This document shows positions 14,736 to 27,078 of a stretch of DNA of 55,891 nt, one piece after another. Source of the stretch: Lobulomyces angularis (lineage: Eukaryota; Chytridiomycota; Chytridiomycetes; Lobulomycetales; Lobulomycetaceae); NCBI GenBank assembly GCA_027604685.1, contig JADHYX010000098.1, positions 4,861 to 60,751 on the forward strand, given 5' to 3'. Made by a program: the position numbers and the translations under genes. Within the stretch, counting starts at the first letter, position 1. Each line of letters begins with the position of its first letter. The notes below the pieces were generated by a model that was given only the letters and a program-made list of their open reading frames with translations, ran no database searches and was not told the DNA's origin.

Positions 14736-15386
14736 TATTTTTAGAAATGAAGTTTGTGTAACGGGCACATAAAAATATTTTTTAAGCAAAACACAAAAAG
14801 TCTTTTTTGTTAATTTATTGATGCGATGTTCTTACTGAATGCAATTGGACCAAATACCAATGAAAGCCTTATTACAAGGTAGAATGAGAAGTATCAGGCG
14901 CAGCATAGTGATTGTAAGAACAGATAGAGCGTCATTTGTATAAACTTTCCATAGGCGATAGAACAAGATTAACAATCTATTTTTCAGTTAAAGATGCGAA
15001 ATTTGGAAATTCTTTCTTAGGCGATTGTTTAATTTCCGAATCTCTACACCTTAAGTATATAGAATTTTGAAGTAAGGTAGTTGTTCAATTTTCCATTTCA
15101 TAATAACCATTATTCTTTTGATAAAAGTTTAATGGTTTTAGGAAAAACTTTAATTTATTGTGCTTGGCTGCAAATTCACCAGATTAATTATTTTTCAGTT
15201 TATCTTCATATATAATAAATACAATGCTTTTAGAACCACTTGAAATTTAAACAAATTTACAATTTTACTCTAATTTTTTTAACATTTTTGCATTAAAATA
15301 AAATTTAAATCACATCATTCATTTTAATTTTTTTTTTTTTAATAAAAAATTTGATAAACTGTAATTTCATTTTTTTAATTTTTGAA
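14736..15386. other. Divergent intergenic region, likely bidirectional promoter
   Basis: It separates the start of the ubiquitin ligase gene (-) from the start of the THADA-like gene (+). The part at about 14820-15010 is less AT-rich than usual for spacers here but has no sustained open frame on either strand. The last 100 bases before 15387 are extremely AT-rich. No specific regulatory motif can be supported. Confidence 0.5.
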
Positions 15387-18300
15387 ATGGACGAAGCAAT
15401 TAAAAAATATTTTTTGAAACCTGATTTAGTTTCTATTCAAAATTTAAATCTGGTTTGTGAAAGATTAGAGAGAGTAGACCAAACTGTCTTTCAAAATTAC
15501 TTTGAAGTGGAACTCTTAAACAAAGATCAAAAATTGATTTCAAAGAAATTGATTATTCTTAACCAGCTAGCAAAAAACAAAATTAAATTTCTTAATGAAG
15601 AATTTTTTAACTTTAATCTTTGTAACTTCGAAGTAATTTTTAAAAACTTATTCAGCAACAGCTCAACCAAAACTGACTTAAGTGTTATTGAAACTTTTTT
15701 ATGTTTAGAAAAAAAATTTGATTCAAATATAAATCATTCCTTGGAATATAAAAACCTAGTTAAAGATTTTTTTTTTGCTATTGAAAAATCTGAGATGAAA
15801 CTTCTAAATTTGAGCTCAAAACTATTGGCTGTTACAGTTTTTAATAGCAATACCGATAAATCTTTAATACAACAACAATTTCAGTCTTTATTTGAGGAAA
15901 TTAGTTTAAAAAATCTTCACCTACACTTTTTATTTTTTGTTAATGCATTTCTACATTATTTTGATGTTGCTACAATTTACAAACTTTGTGGTTTTCTTGA
16001 GCATTCACATTCAAGGTATTGATTTAATTTGAACGGCACAAAACATTATCGTAACCGTTTTTAAGTAGTGCTATCTTCCTCAATGATTTATTACTCTACA
16101 GCGTTAACGTTTCAAGCTTAATAGGGACCGACGGAAATGTTTTATTGTGTCAAATATTCTTAAAATGTTTTAAGATAATTGAAAAGAATGGTGATGAAGT
16201 GACTCTTCAAAAATCTACTATTAACGAAGTATGTAGCTATCTTTGGAAAACTTTTGAACACAAATCTAAAGAGCTTAAAAAAGAAGTAACTTTAAGCATT
16301 CGGTAGTTGATTATTTTCTTCTAGGTAATGTTATGCATTCCATGTATTTTCAAAGTTAAGTCCATTTTTGAGTGTATCGACTCGGAACTTTTGGTAAAAA
16401 AATTTCTAGGCAAACCAGCTACAGAGAGAAATCTTATATACCCTATTATCCCATTATTTTTTACTGAAAATCTCAGTAACGCTGAATCTCATTTTAACCA
16501 GTTTTTAAACTTGACATTGAAAGATTTAAGGTATTGAAAATATAAATTTTAAAATTAATATACTTTAATTAGTCATCAGCATTTAAAGCTAAAGGCAAGG
16601 GATCTATTTTTTTTTTTACTTTCGAAAAAGTTTAAAGAATTTGAGATCAAAGAGTTTTCTATATACTTAAAGAATTTGCTATTAAGTGAACACGCTGATG
16701 CTTATACTTTACAGAATAATATTATTCCAATGTTAAACAAATGGTTCTCTGAGGCAATGTGGTTACTTATCTCCCAAATTGCAACCTTTGAATGTGTTAC
16801 TGAACAACTATTGAAAGTATTTATATTCTCGTTAAATAATTTCGTTGTAGAGAAAATGTTGGATAAAAATTTTGCTTTCAGCAATAAAATGAAAGGTACG
16901 TTTTCTATCCAAGAATATTATTCTTTTTCTTTCTTAGATTTGGTAACTATTGCTTCAAATAACAATAATACAATTTTAAAAATTTGTGCTCTAGAGTTGA
17001 TAGTAAATTTGGGTGATTATGATATCATGGAAAAGCTAATCTCAGCAAAAAATTATCTACTTTTTCTTTTAAAGTTTGATGTAAATGCGCAGGAAGAAAA
17101 GAGATTTCAGATTATTTTAAAAAATTTATTTAATGCAAACCTTTGCAAAGAAAAATTCACTAAACTGGATTTAGTTCAGAATGAGTTAATTGCTATAATT
17201 TTTGATTCGGCCACCACAAATAACAGATTCAATATTCAGCTTTTTGCAATAAAATTTTGTTCAAATATTATGAGTGATTCCAATTTAATTCTGAAAAAAA
17301 GAATATCGGAATTTTGTTTTCTATTGATAACTCACAGTAGTTTTGAACTGTGTCGAAGACAAGCTTATTCTTTAATTCTGAATCAGACATTTGATGGTTT
17401 AGAGGAAAAAGCGAGGGATTTATCAACTCAAAAAAGGACTATTCCACGGTTGGCATCAGCCCATGTTTGGAAATTATATTTTTCCATGATATCAAGTAGT
17501 GAGATGTGCATTTTTTTTAACAAATCCATACAAAATTTAAACTCTCTTATTTCAAATGAGCACACAGCATTGCATTTGGTTCATGGTGTCTTAATTTCAA
17601 TAGAAGCAAGTTTGGATTTTGTTAACATAGAGGAAGTCAATGTTTTGTGCATTAACCTGTTGTTTAAAAATATCTTTTACATTGCTGATTTGAATGGTGA
17701 ATTTAATAAAAATTTGTCATTGTGTACATTCGAGAATGAAGAAGTAAGCACTGGTGATGAGTCTTTTCTGGAGGAATCAGTGATGAGAAGCTCATCATGG
17801 CGGGCAATTACTACGGGCTTAAATATTTTAACGAAAATATACACAAAGCGAAGTCCGTTAGATTTGCCTAAAAAAAAAGTTTGGGATCTATTAATAGGAA
17901 TTCTTATCGAAAGTAGACATTGGGGGATTTTACAGTCCTGTCAAAAAAATTTCGAGGAATTCTTGGTTTTTTTTTTTTGTAAGGCTGCAGAAGGCGATAA
18001 TCAACTAGTCCTTGATTGGCTAAAAGTATTGCATGTAAAGACTTTTTTTAATTTTTCAATTTAAGGGGCTTTTAAGAAAAGTTGGAAGTGGTGAAATTAC
18101 TTCTGAAAGAATTGATGGTAGATATTTTGGAAGTGTTAGAGTTTTGATTTTAATTCTTAAGAATCAGTCTTTTTGCGAAAAAGTCGGTAAAAACTTTTAT
18201 AACAATTACATTGCTCAGCTACAATCACATGCTCTAACTGAAAGTGACTCAAAATCGAATGTAATTGACAAAAATTTTGAAATTGTTTGAAATTAAATTG

Positions 18301-20044
18301 AAAATTAATTAAGGCAGCAGCACAGGCGATATTAGCGTTGTTAATTAAAAACCAAGACATAAATCCTCTCATGTCAATTGATAAAATTTTTGCAAGTTCT
18401 TTATCTGGATTAAAAAAACAAAACTTGAATGGAAAAGAAGTTAATTTATTTGCGGTAATTTTGACCATACTGCTGGGAGATGCTGGTTCTGCTGCGATCG
18501 AGAACGGTGAAGCCGACGAGGGAACATTAAATTTCACTGGATTAGAATTTTTTAAAACTTATGAACTCAGTTTAAAAGAAATTCAAAGCTTTAATAATGA
18601 AAATCGAAACGGGTTGTACTACGTTTTGTTTTTATTTTCAAAATTTAGAAGTATTAATTCCACAACAGTTGACACTAATGATGTACCATTGTTAGAATGG
18701 TTAAGAAAATTTTGTTTTGACGCTTTAGGATCCACCACAATTCAGGTTTATTGCCTCCTATTTTTCAATGAAACTTACAATAATAAAATAGATTCGAAAA
18801 TTAGCTTCCAAAGCGGTATTAAAGCTGTACGATAATAGCTCACTAGACCACTTAATAGATTTGGTTTCACTTTCACTGATAAAAAAGGACAGCAATCTTT
18901 TACATGGCATTCTAATATTGATACATTTAAAGTTATTGAACTTCAAAAACCTGAATTTAATAAAAGAGAAAATTAACTGTAAATTTCTGAAATTTTTAGA
19001 AGAGGTGTATTTATCTCTTATACTGGAGAAGCAAACCAAAATGTGCTATTTTAGTTGGCAGGTATTTGTTGAAATTTTGAATTTGGCCATCATGCATTCT
19101 TCCACGAAGGATATTCTATTTGAAAAACAATTTCCTTTAGTTTTTGTACGTTTAATTTAAGACTTTATATTGTTTAAAAGTTGAAAATTTTCTTAGGACC
19201 TCGCTATTTTTAATCAGGATGTTAATAAAACTAATCTTGGATTTGATAATTTTTTAGTGTCAACAGTCGATTTATACCTTAATTATTTTAACAGTAATGA
19301 AATTTTATTTTTGGACACTTTGAAGCTTCTTATGAAAAAGAATGTTAATGTTTTGACCAATGCGATTTTGTGCTGGTTGAATACTAATTGGGATGATGTT
19401 TTTTGTAAACGGTAAGATCTAATAGAAAAAAAAAAGAAAAAGTGCTGTACTAATATTAATGATGAAGTTTACAATTTTCGGATGATATTTGTTGTTTGGT
19501 TTTACAGTTGCTATCAAAAATTTTTATATGTGACAGGGTAAACAATAGAAATATACTTGAGAATGCTTTTACTTTATTATTAAAAGAAAGCTTTTGTTTT
19601 TTAAATTCAAATCGGCCTGCACCAAAAGAAAAAATATTTAATTTAACAAAAGAATTATTCGAAGTGGAAAAAGATGAAAGCAAATTGAAAATGTTAAGTT
19701 TTAAATTGATGACGTATTTAAAAACAAAGTTTCTGTATAAGACTGTTGATATAAATTTCTTAAACTTGTGGTTAAAATTTGTGGATTTAAATAGCACTTC
19801 CCATCAACCAGAATTAAGGCAATGCTTAGTTTCTACTTTTATTTGTTTTAAAGAGATTTTATGTTGTGAAAAATTTTTCAAAGGAGCTGATGTGGATGTA
19901 ACCCTGAAGTCTAAATTTGCTTTGTTGTTTATTAAATTTTTAGAAGACAGTGATGGAATGGTAAGAGATGAAGCTGTTAAAACATATCATCAGTTATTCT
20001 CTTCATTGGTGAAAATAATTGGAAAACCATTCACAGCTAAATAA
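15387..20044 (+). CDS. THADA: THADA/Trm732-like (DUF2428) alpha-helical repeat protein
   Basis: Large helical-repeat protein of the family whose yeast member Trm732 partners the Trm7 2'-O-methyltransferase for position 32 of the tRNA anticodon loop. Exons: 15387-16015, 16102-16285, 16325-16530, 16573-18025, 18066-18260, 18314-18745, 18792-19145, 19197-19411, 19537-20044; 1,391 aa. No catalytic motif is expected. Recognition rests on the conserved block around residues 745-790 (SSWRAITTGLNIL…LIESRHWGILQSC), matching the family's 'SWR…LL…SRHRGAFE' pattern, and on LNFTGLEFFKTYELSLKEI about 170 residues later, matching 'MTGREFFSRFPELYPFLL'. IRKLASKAVLKL is typical of a HEAT helix. Overall divergence is high, so the assignment is probable rather than certain. 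The splice at 19411/19537 (125-nt intron) is the least secure; it was chosen because it alone keeps the frame open. Confidence 0.68.
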
Positions 20045-20435
20045 TTAAAATTTTTTTTATTTAGTATGTATTTGATCCACTTTACTGTTCAAAAGAATTG
20101 AGAAATGGTAGTTGGTTAAAATAGCTTTCCTTAGACTATGAAGTAAATTTTGAGATACTTGAAACGTTAAAACAAATTTATTTATAAGATTAAATGTTTA
20201 TAATGTATCTTGACACAGTAAAACTCTTTCTAGAGAATTTGAAGTTGATATATTAATTCATTATTTTGTCATTACCATTTATTTCCATTTTATTTTTTAC
20301 TAAACCCCAAATAAATAGTCGCGAAAAAGTAAAAAAAAAAAAAAAAAAAAGAGAGTTGAAAAAGAAAACAAAAAAAAGAAGAGAAAAAATTTTTTCTTCT
20401 AACTAAAAGTCAAATTTGTGAAGAATTTTTTTAAT
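20045..20435. other. Intergenic spacer with a long poly-A tract
   Basis: AT-rich spacer between two same-strand genes. A nearly pure A tract at about 20331-20350 is followed by a purine-only stretch (GAGAG, AAAGAAAA) up to about 20395, just ahead of the next gene. No coding stretch is seen. The purine tract could be a nucleosome-excluding promoter element, which is inference only. Confidence 0.55.
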
Positions 20436-23400
20436 ATGGAGGAAGTAAAGAATAATTTATTTATAGCCAATTCAACAAAAATAACAAAAACCTTTTCACT
20501 ACCGATTTTAGCTGATTTGGAAATTGATTTGATACAAAAAAAAAAAAAAAATGCTTCAACAATTAGTTTAACAAACAATGATAAATACCACTTCTGTGTT
20601 GAAAAAATTATTGAAACGAAAGACACCACCAATTCTACTCCAAAGAGAATCAATTCAGCAAAAGAATATTTAGAGTTAGTTAGTAAAGCTACCTTAACTT
20701 CAAAGGCTAGCACTGTTTCCATTTTTGAAATGAAGAATGGTTTTCAGGATGTTTTTGACAATTTAAAAATGAATTGTAGCTACTTTCAAGCACAACATGA
20801 AAAATTATTAAAATCAACAACATCAATCACTGATTTAGAAAAATCAAACAATAACAGTTTATCCAAAGTGAAGTTAAGCAAAGTAATATCAGTTAATGAT
20901 GAATTGAAAATAAACTCTTCAAATGAATCGATATTGAAAGATGAAAATGGTAATGAAACGTACTTTTCTAAATTATTAGTAGACGAAGTGGATAGTGTTA
21001 AAATAAATAATTTTTTTGAATCCTTAGTTCAAAAATATACAAAAACTAAAGAGCTGATTAAAGGGGTTGATAATAGCCAAGATGAACTGCTGGACACGTT
21101 TAATGAAGAAATAAAGAATTTAGAATCATCATATATAAAAAAAGCTGAGCAGCTTAACGCTATGGAAATACTATTAAATACGTCAATAAATGAAACAAAA
21201 CAAAAGGTTGATTTATTGGCACTTGAAATTAACAAACTTTTATTTTTTTTTTCTTTTTCTTTTAATAGGAAGAATTATTAGATTTACAAGATTTTAAAGT
21301 TTATGGCCCATTTTATAAATCAACTGGGCTGCCACCACTGTTTAACCCTATTGAAATGGATGAAACTCTAATGTATCAGTTAGGGTTTTTAACTCTTCCA
21401 GTAGATAGTGACTTAACCGAGACTTTAACTGAAAACATTCGCAGTAAAGTTATCCCTGGATTAAATAAAATAGAGGATTATAAAATTAACAGAATAAAAA
21501 ATGGAAAACAAAAAAAATGGAAAAAAGAAGCATTTAATGATTACAAATTTGAAATACTCGAAACTTTTTTTGATAAAAATTCTGCAAAAAAAGAGAAGAA
21601 AATATTGCAAATAAAGGATTCAAAAGAAATAAAAAATTTAAAGGAGAAAGTGGAATATTTACAGAATCCAAGATTTCCAGTTATTAATTCAAAGGAAAAA
21701 ATTACCGAAAAGAACGTATCTGCGTCAACAAGTGTTGTTCCTATACCTGCAATAATTAGTTTCACTGATTATCAACCCAACAAAACTTATCGTCAAACTC
21801 TACTTTTAAAAAATAGAATTTCACATTCTCAAAGATTTCACATTACTACTAAAATCCCTGAGAAAGGAGATTCTCCTTACTTTCAGATAAAATTACTCAA
21901 CTCACCATTTGAACAAGATGGAACAATCGCACCAGGTATGTCCTGCAAGTATCTGATACTGTTTACTCCAGATTCCTATGCGGATTTTGAACACAGCTTG
22001 CATGTCACCTCGGAGATGGGAGATTCATATTTTATTCCCGTAAAAGCCTTTAGACGTGGGCCAATCTTAAGCTTGGAAAAAGTATTAAATTGTGGTCCTT
22101 GCAGGGCAAACTGGCCCATAATCTCTATTTGGGATATAAAAAATGTTGGTGGAGTAGGAAAATTTTATATAGTGGATGAAGACGCTGAAGAAGATAAATT
22201 TAAAGTATTTAAATTACCAAACTTTATGAGTGACAATAGTCAAAAAAAATTTAGTAGAACTGGGAAATTTGAAGTGTTCCCATATAAATTTAGTCTCGAA
22301 AAGAATGAAAACACACAAATTGTTGTGAAATACAATCCAACTTTTAACCAATATGTAAATTTACAAGAAGATCTTTCAAATTTAAAGCTTGCTTGTGACA
22401 ATAATACATTTTTTGATTTTATTCTTAAAGGATTTTCGCAATCTGAAAAAGTTAAGATTGAGGTAAAAAAATGTTTTCAATTTTTTTTTCAATGTTATCA
22501 AATCTTTGAATCTATTTTTAAATATGTTTTAAATTTTGTAATTAAAATTTTCAAGTTTTTTGAATTTTTTTGTTAAAAAAATATTTATTTATAATTTAAT
22601 TTAGAAAATTATCATCAACGCGACAGATTTTGAAATAACGGATAATGAAATTTTTGATAAAGTGTTGAATTTTGGGAATCAAAATCCATATTCAACCACA
22701 ACTGCAACAATTATTATAAAAAATGAAACGCTATTGAAATTTGATTATAAATGGAATTTATTTAGTTATCCGGGTGAAAACATCTACTGTAAAAAGAGTA
22801 GTTTCGTAAATAACAGCGAAACAAATGTTACTTGCTTCGAATTTTTTCCTTCGATCGGCACTTTTATGCCTGAAGGGACTGAGACTTTTACGATCAATTT
22901 CACTCCATTAAAAGCAAAGATTTATGAAACAGTAGCAGAATTTCAACTAACTCCTGGAAAGCAAGGTTTAACTTTACCCGCTGATATACCCTCTGAATTT
23001 AAGGTGGATGAAATGACGGCAAACACCAGCACGTTATTAAGGTTACGATTTAAAGGTCAAGGGTTGAATCCAGTAGTGAAAGTTCATCCTCCTATAATCA
23101 TTGTACCTTGTACTTTGCATGTTGGATGCACATTTACTTCAGAGATTACTCTAGAAAATAACAGCGTTTCAGTTCAGTCATTTGAGTGGTTTTATGAAGG
23201 TATTGACGATGACTTACTGGATATTTCCTTTTCTTACTCGGATAACCTGCTAATACCTACAAACCCGAAAAAAGTAAAGCTTATACTTACTGGAAAGTAT
23301 CCAGGTATAGTAAATGGAAAACTATTATGCAAAATAAGTGAAAAAAATGATCCGTTGAATTTTCTTTCAGTAACATTGAATTGCAGTGTAAATTTAAAAC

Positions 23401-25841
23401 CAACTGATTTGATGTTTTCAAAAAACTTCATTGATTTTGGAGTAATAGCATTAGGTGACACTAAATCGATAATTATTCCCTTGGAAAACAAAAGTAACGT
23501 TGAGCTTAAATGGAATATAGAAGGTTTTAGTGCAGAAAATTTCTATAAAGCAAATAAGAACGAAAATGAATTAGAATTAGTTAAGGATATTGGGTCAATG
23601 TTACCTGATGCCTTAATCAAAAATGAAACATGCTACATTTTTGTTATACCAAACCATGGGGTTATAAAACCAAATTCCAAACAGTTACTTGAGTTCACAT
23701 TCATTCCGACATGGTATCAAATCTTTCAAGGAGTTGTAGGAATAAATATAGTTCCAAAAAAATTTAATAACGATCTGGAACCTGTTAAAGTGTCTGCAAT
23801 AGCATTATCAGCATATGTTCAGACTCCTAATGTGAAAATCGATAATTGTGAATACGAACAAGGAGAGACAATTAATTGTTACATGGGGATTCCTCAAAAG
23901 TTTAAAATTTCTGCAATAAATAATAAGCACCTGGAGGCTAGAATAATCTGGAGATACGAAGTTATACCAGATGAAGAAGTGGACGAAAGCTTCATTTTGG
24001 AAACTAAAGATTTATCAGTTACATTTCTACCATCAACAAGTTTTGTTTTAGGTAGTAGAGAAAGTAAAGAATTTGAAGTTGAAATAAAATGTTCAAAAGT
24101 AGGAAAACTTTCGTGCTTAAGACTAATTTGTCAGGTGGAAGGGATGACAGAGCATGATGGTGAGCGCACATTAGATCTGAAAGTGAATTCGGATGGTTTA
24201 GCTGTAACTATTGAAGTAACTGACCCAAGTATTATTGATTCTGAGACAGACAGATTTGAATTTTTCTCACCATCGAGCTTTAAGAATTTGACAGATCACA
24301 GTTTGAAAATCAACTACGGGTCAGATCTACCAATATTTAAAATACAAAAAAGAATTCTCGTTATTCGAAACACATCAGCTATAACATCAGAATTTCAGTT
24401 ATTTACTGATGTATTCAAGACTAACGAGGAAGAAGATTTTGTGCTGCAGCAATCCACGATTGAAAATAGTAGGTTTACTCTTTTGGGAAATGAGAAAGAA
24501 TTTTCAGTTACATCACCTCTGGAAAAAATTGGATTTAACTCTGACAAGGGGAGAAAGTATATTACACATATAACAAGAAAGCGACAATTGACCAAGAGAA
24601 TGAATAATTTGTTACAGGATGGAAAAGGAGCGGGATTTTTAATAAAACCATCTTTCGGTGTGTTGGGCCCATATGAAGAAGTTGAGGTTGAGATAATTTG
24701 TTTCAATAATATTCCAAACAGCTATGAGGACATTCTACATTGCACAATGAAGAACTGGATGGACATTCTAATACCTGTAAGTTTGACAGTAGTGGGAAGC
24801 CCTTTAAGAATTTTTGGAGCACAATTACTGCAAAAAGAAAGATTGGAAAAAACTTCTAATCAACATAATAGTATTTTAAATGAAAATCATGCAATAAAAA
24901 AAATGGACTTTGGAAATCGTTTAATAACAACATCAAAAGGCCACGATGAATCTGAATGTAATTCTAATGAAAATAAAGAGCGAGAATGTTGTTTTAAGAA
25001 ATTTTTTCAAATTGAAAACCAATCACCAGTTGCAGTACATTTGGATTTGTATTCTTTTAGTTACGAATGCACAAAGGATTTAACAAAAAAAGGAATGAAT
25101 GGTCAGCAAGATTTGAATGAAATGGGTGATGAGGGAGTGTTTTCAGTATTTCCTAATAGTTTGGCGGTGGCAGCATTTCAAACGGTCCAAGTGACTGTTA
25201 AATTCGAATCAGAACGCAGTGGGAGTTTTACAGGAAACATAATTGGAGATCTAAAATTTGATGAGAAGGAGAATGGAAATTTATCAGCTACTAAAGATGC
25301 AAAGATTCAGTTACCAGTTGGATTGAAAAATTTGGTAAACAACCCAGTTTCCATACTGAAGGTTGAAGGGAAAGCAATTTTACCTAAGATCGAATTATTG
25401 GAAGATGGGGATAGTTCCTTTGGTGGAAACACAACTGAAAAATATAAAATTCAATTACAATTGGACAAAAATATGAATGTTACAAGTTTAAAAAATATGT
25501 ATTTAATTAATGAAACAGAAATTGCATGTAAATTCAATTTAGATTTTTATCCTAAGGATATGTTTACTGCTAAGTTTCAATATGATATACCAAAATTTGA
25601 GGAGCCATTGCAAAATTATGATAATACAGTAAAAGAGGATAAAATAGTCAAGGATAATACTTTTTTTTTTGTAAAATCCAAAGAGAAAATATTTTTTAAC
25701 TTGGAGTGTAGAAGCAAAGTAGGGTTGGACAAATTGATAAAGATGAAAGAGTTGGGGCCAAAAAATGAACCAACCGAAGTTGGATTTATGAGCTGCAAGT
25801 TTTTAAACGGGACAGTGCAGGAGTTCAAAATTAATTTTTAA
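20436..25841 (+). CDS. DLEC1: DLEC1/CFAP81-like axonemal protein with ASH/MSP-type domains
   Basis: Predicted flagellar protein related to human DLEC1 (CFAP81). Exons: 20436-21206, 21269-22462, 22605-25841; 1,733 aa, close to human DLEC1 (about 1,755). The first 400 residues are charged and partly coiled-coil (ELLDTFNEEIKNLESSYIKK). From about 470 onward come repeated Ig-like beta domains of the ASH/MSP type. Landmarks in the first are IISFTDYQPNKTYRQTLLLK, IAPGMSCKYLILFTPDSYAD and VLNCGPCRA, which I recognise as the DLEC1 pattern. Later domains repeat themes such as 'NFGNQNPYST', 'IDFGVIALGDTKSI' and 'PNHGVIKPNSKQLLEFTFIP'. Hydin-like or CFAP65-like proteins share the same fold, but order and length favour DLEC1. 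It has only two introns in 5.4 kb. It implies a flagellated stage. Confidence 0.85.
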
Positions 25842-26294
25842 ATTTTTATGGATTTAGTTTAATAAACTCTTTTTAGATTGAATATAATAGTTTTTTAGAT
25901 ATTTTTAAGAAAATACATAGTTTTTGATGGACAATTTAAATAAATGAATTTTTAAGAAAATAGATAATTTTTATTGGAAAATTTCAAAATAAATTTTTAT
26001 TTTAAAAAAAATTTTTATAACCTAAATTACATGAAAAATTGGTAGAAGAAATTTTTAATTAATACTTTAATAAATGCCTCTCTTGAAGCCTCGATCCCAA
26101 ATGCAATGCTGAGGAAGGGGAGAGGCGCAATTTGTTGTTGTGGAAGCAGGGTTTTAGTGGGTTTAATTTTGCAAACTTGAAGCCCAACATAACAAATTTA
26201 ATATAAATTAGGATGAAAACCTTCCCTGCCAAACCACTCTGCATTAATTCAGCGTCAAAACTGCTGTTAAAATTTATCTAGAAAAAATACTCAA
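25842..26294. other. Intergenic region with a GC-richer hairpin island
   Basis: The first 200 bases are AT-rich 3' flank. From about 26075 to 26245 base composition rises clearly above the neighbours. Within it GCCTCTC (26076-26082) pairs with GAGAGGC (26120-26126), and an inner CCTC/GAGG pair is nested inside, so an RNA from here could fold into a stem of about 50 nt. A 61-codon open frame lies on the minus strand (26244-26059) but resembles nothing I know. It may be a structured RNA, a promoter element or an element remnant; none can be proven. Confidence 0.4.
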
Positions 26295-26636
26295 ATGAAC
26301 CCAATGATCGGCAAAAACAACTTGGAGATGTATCAAAAGTATCGCAGGTCTTCTGTGATGCATCCCAAGGTGCACGATGTCGATTCTGACACTACTTCAG
26401 ATATTGGTTCTGAAATCTCTGATTCAACTTCAACTTCTTCCACAAAGTCTGTATCTTTTTTCAACAGTGTTTCAGTTTATAAAACTTACTCTAAAGAGGA
26501 TTATGACAGGTGCACCATAGCTGTCAATGAACTTACCAAGGAAGACATTATGGAAGTATTGCAAATGAGATATCAGTTTCAACAAAATTCCATTGCTATG
26601 TACAGGAACAGAAATTATAACGAAAGTTTAATATAA
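26295..26636 (+). CDS. Small Ser-rich protein with a PP1-docking-like KSVSF motif
   Basis: Single-exon gene of 113 aa starting MNPMIGKNN. Residues about 30-55 are an acidic Ser/Thr run (DSDTTSDIGSEISDSTSTSS). It is followed by KSVSF (about 55-59), which fits the RVxF consensus for docking to protein phosphatase 1, and then VSVYKTYSKEDYDRC. The pairing of a VxF element with a YxKEEYDR-like stretch and a short C-terminal helix recalls small regulatory proteins found across fungi, but I cannot name a family. No signal peptide or membrane segment is seen. It lies between DLEC1 and RMC1, same strand. Confidence 0.6.
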   Translation: MNPMIGKNNLEMYQKYRRSSVMHPKVHDVDSDTTSDIGSEISDSTSTSSTKSVSFFNSVSVYKTYSKEDYDRCTIAVNELTKEDIMEVLQMRYQFQQNSIAMYRNRNYNESLI

Positions 26637-27078
26637 ATACACATTTTTTTTGGCATTATTTCTTCGCAGGCGAATCATGAATATATTCAGATGTATATAA
26701 TAATTGAAAATTGATCTAGATCTAGATAATCAAAAGCTAAAAAATATAAATTATAAATTAATAGAAATGAGTTACATTCTTTTCATAATAATTATTATAC
26801 ATCTTTTCAGAATTTACATTCTCTTTAATTCAGTAAAAAAAGAAAATAAATCTACAACTTTTTGTTCAATCTACTCACTTCTTCATTCATACCTTTTTTG
26901 AGATTTAAACTATTGTCATTATATTAAAATTTTATACAAAAATTCAAATTGCATAGAATGAAGGTAAGAAAATACATACACAGATATAAAAACTAAAATA
27001 AGACTACAATAATTGTATTTTTTGACTATTTTTTTTGAATTCCAACTTTTTTTTCCACCTTTTTAATTGATAAACATA
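26637..27078. other. Intergenic spacer upstream of RMC1
   Basis: AT-rich spacer. A 65-codon open frame at 26704-26901 has an Ile/Leu/Lys composition expected from AT-rich DNA by chance and was not accepted as a gene. The pyrimidine-rich stretch at about 27030-27065 directly precedes the RMC1 start. Confidence 0.55.

Noticed and set aside
24395..24706. Minus-strand ORF of 103 codons within the DLEC1-like gene
   Set aside because: Shadow of a well-supported, much longer plus-strand coding exon; the same reasoning applies to the minus-strand frames at 23234-23491 and 25616-25828.
26059..26244. Minus-strand ORF of 61 codons
   Set aside because: No family resemblance, and it overlaps a hairpin-forming island; composition alone does not support a gene.
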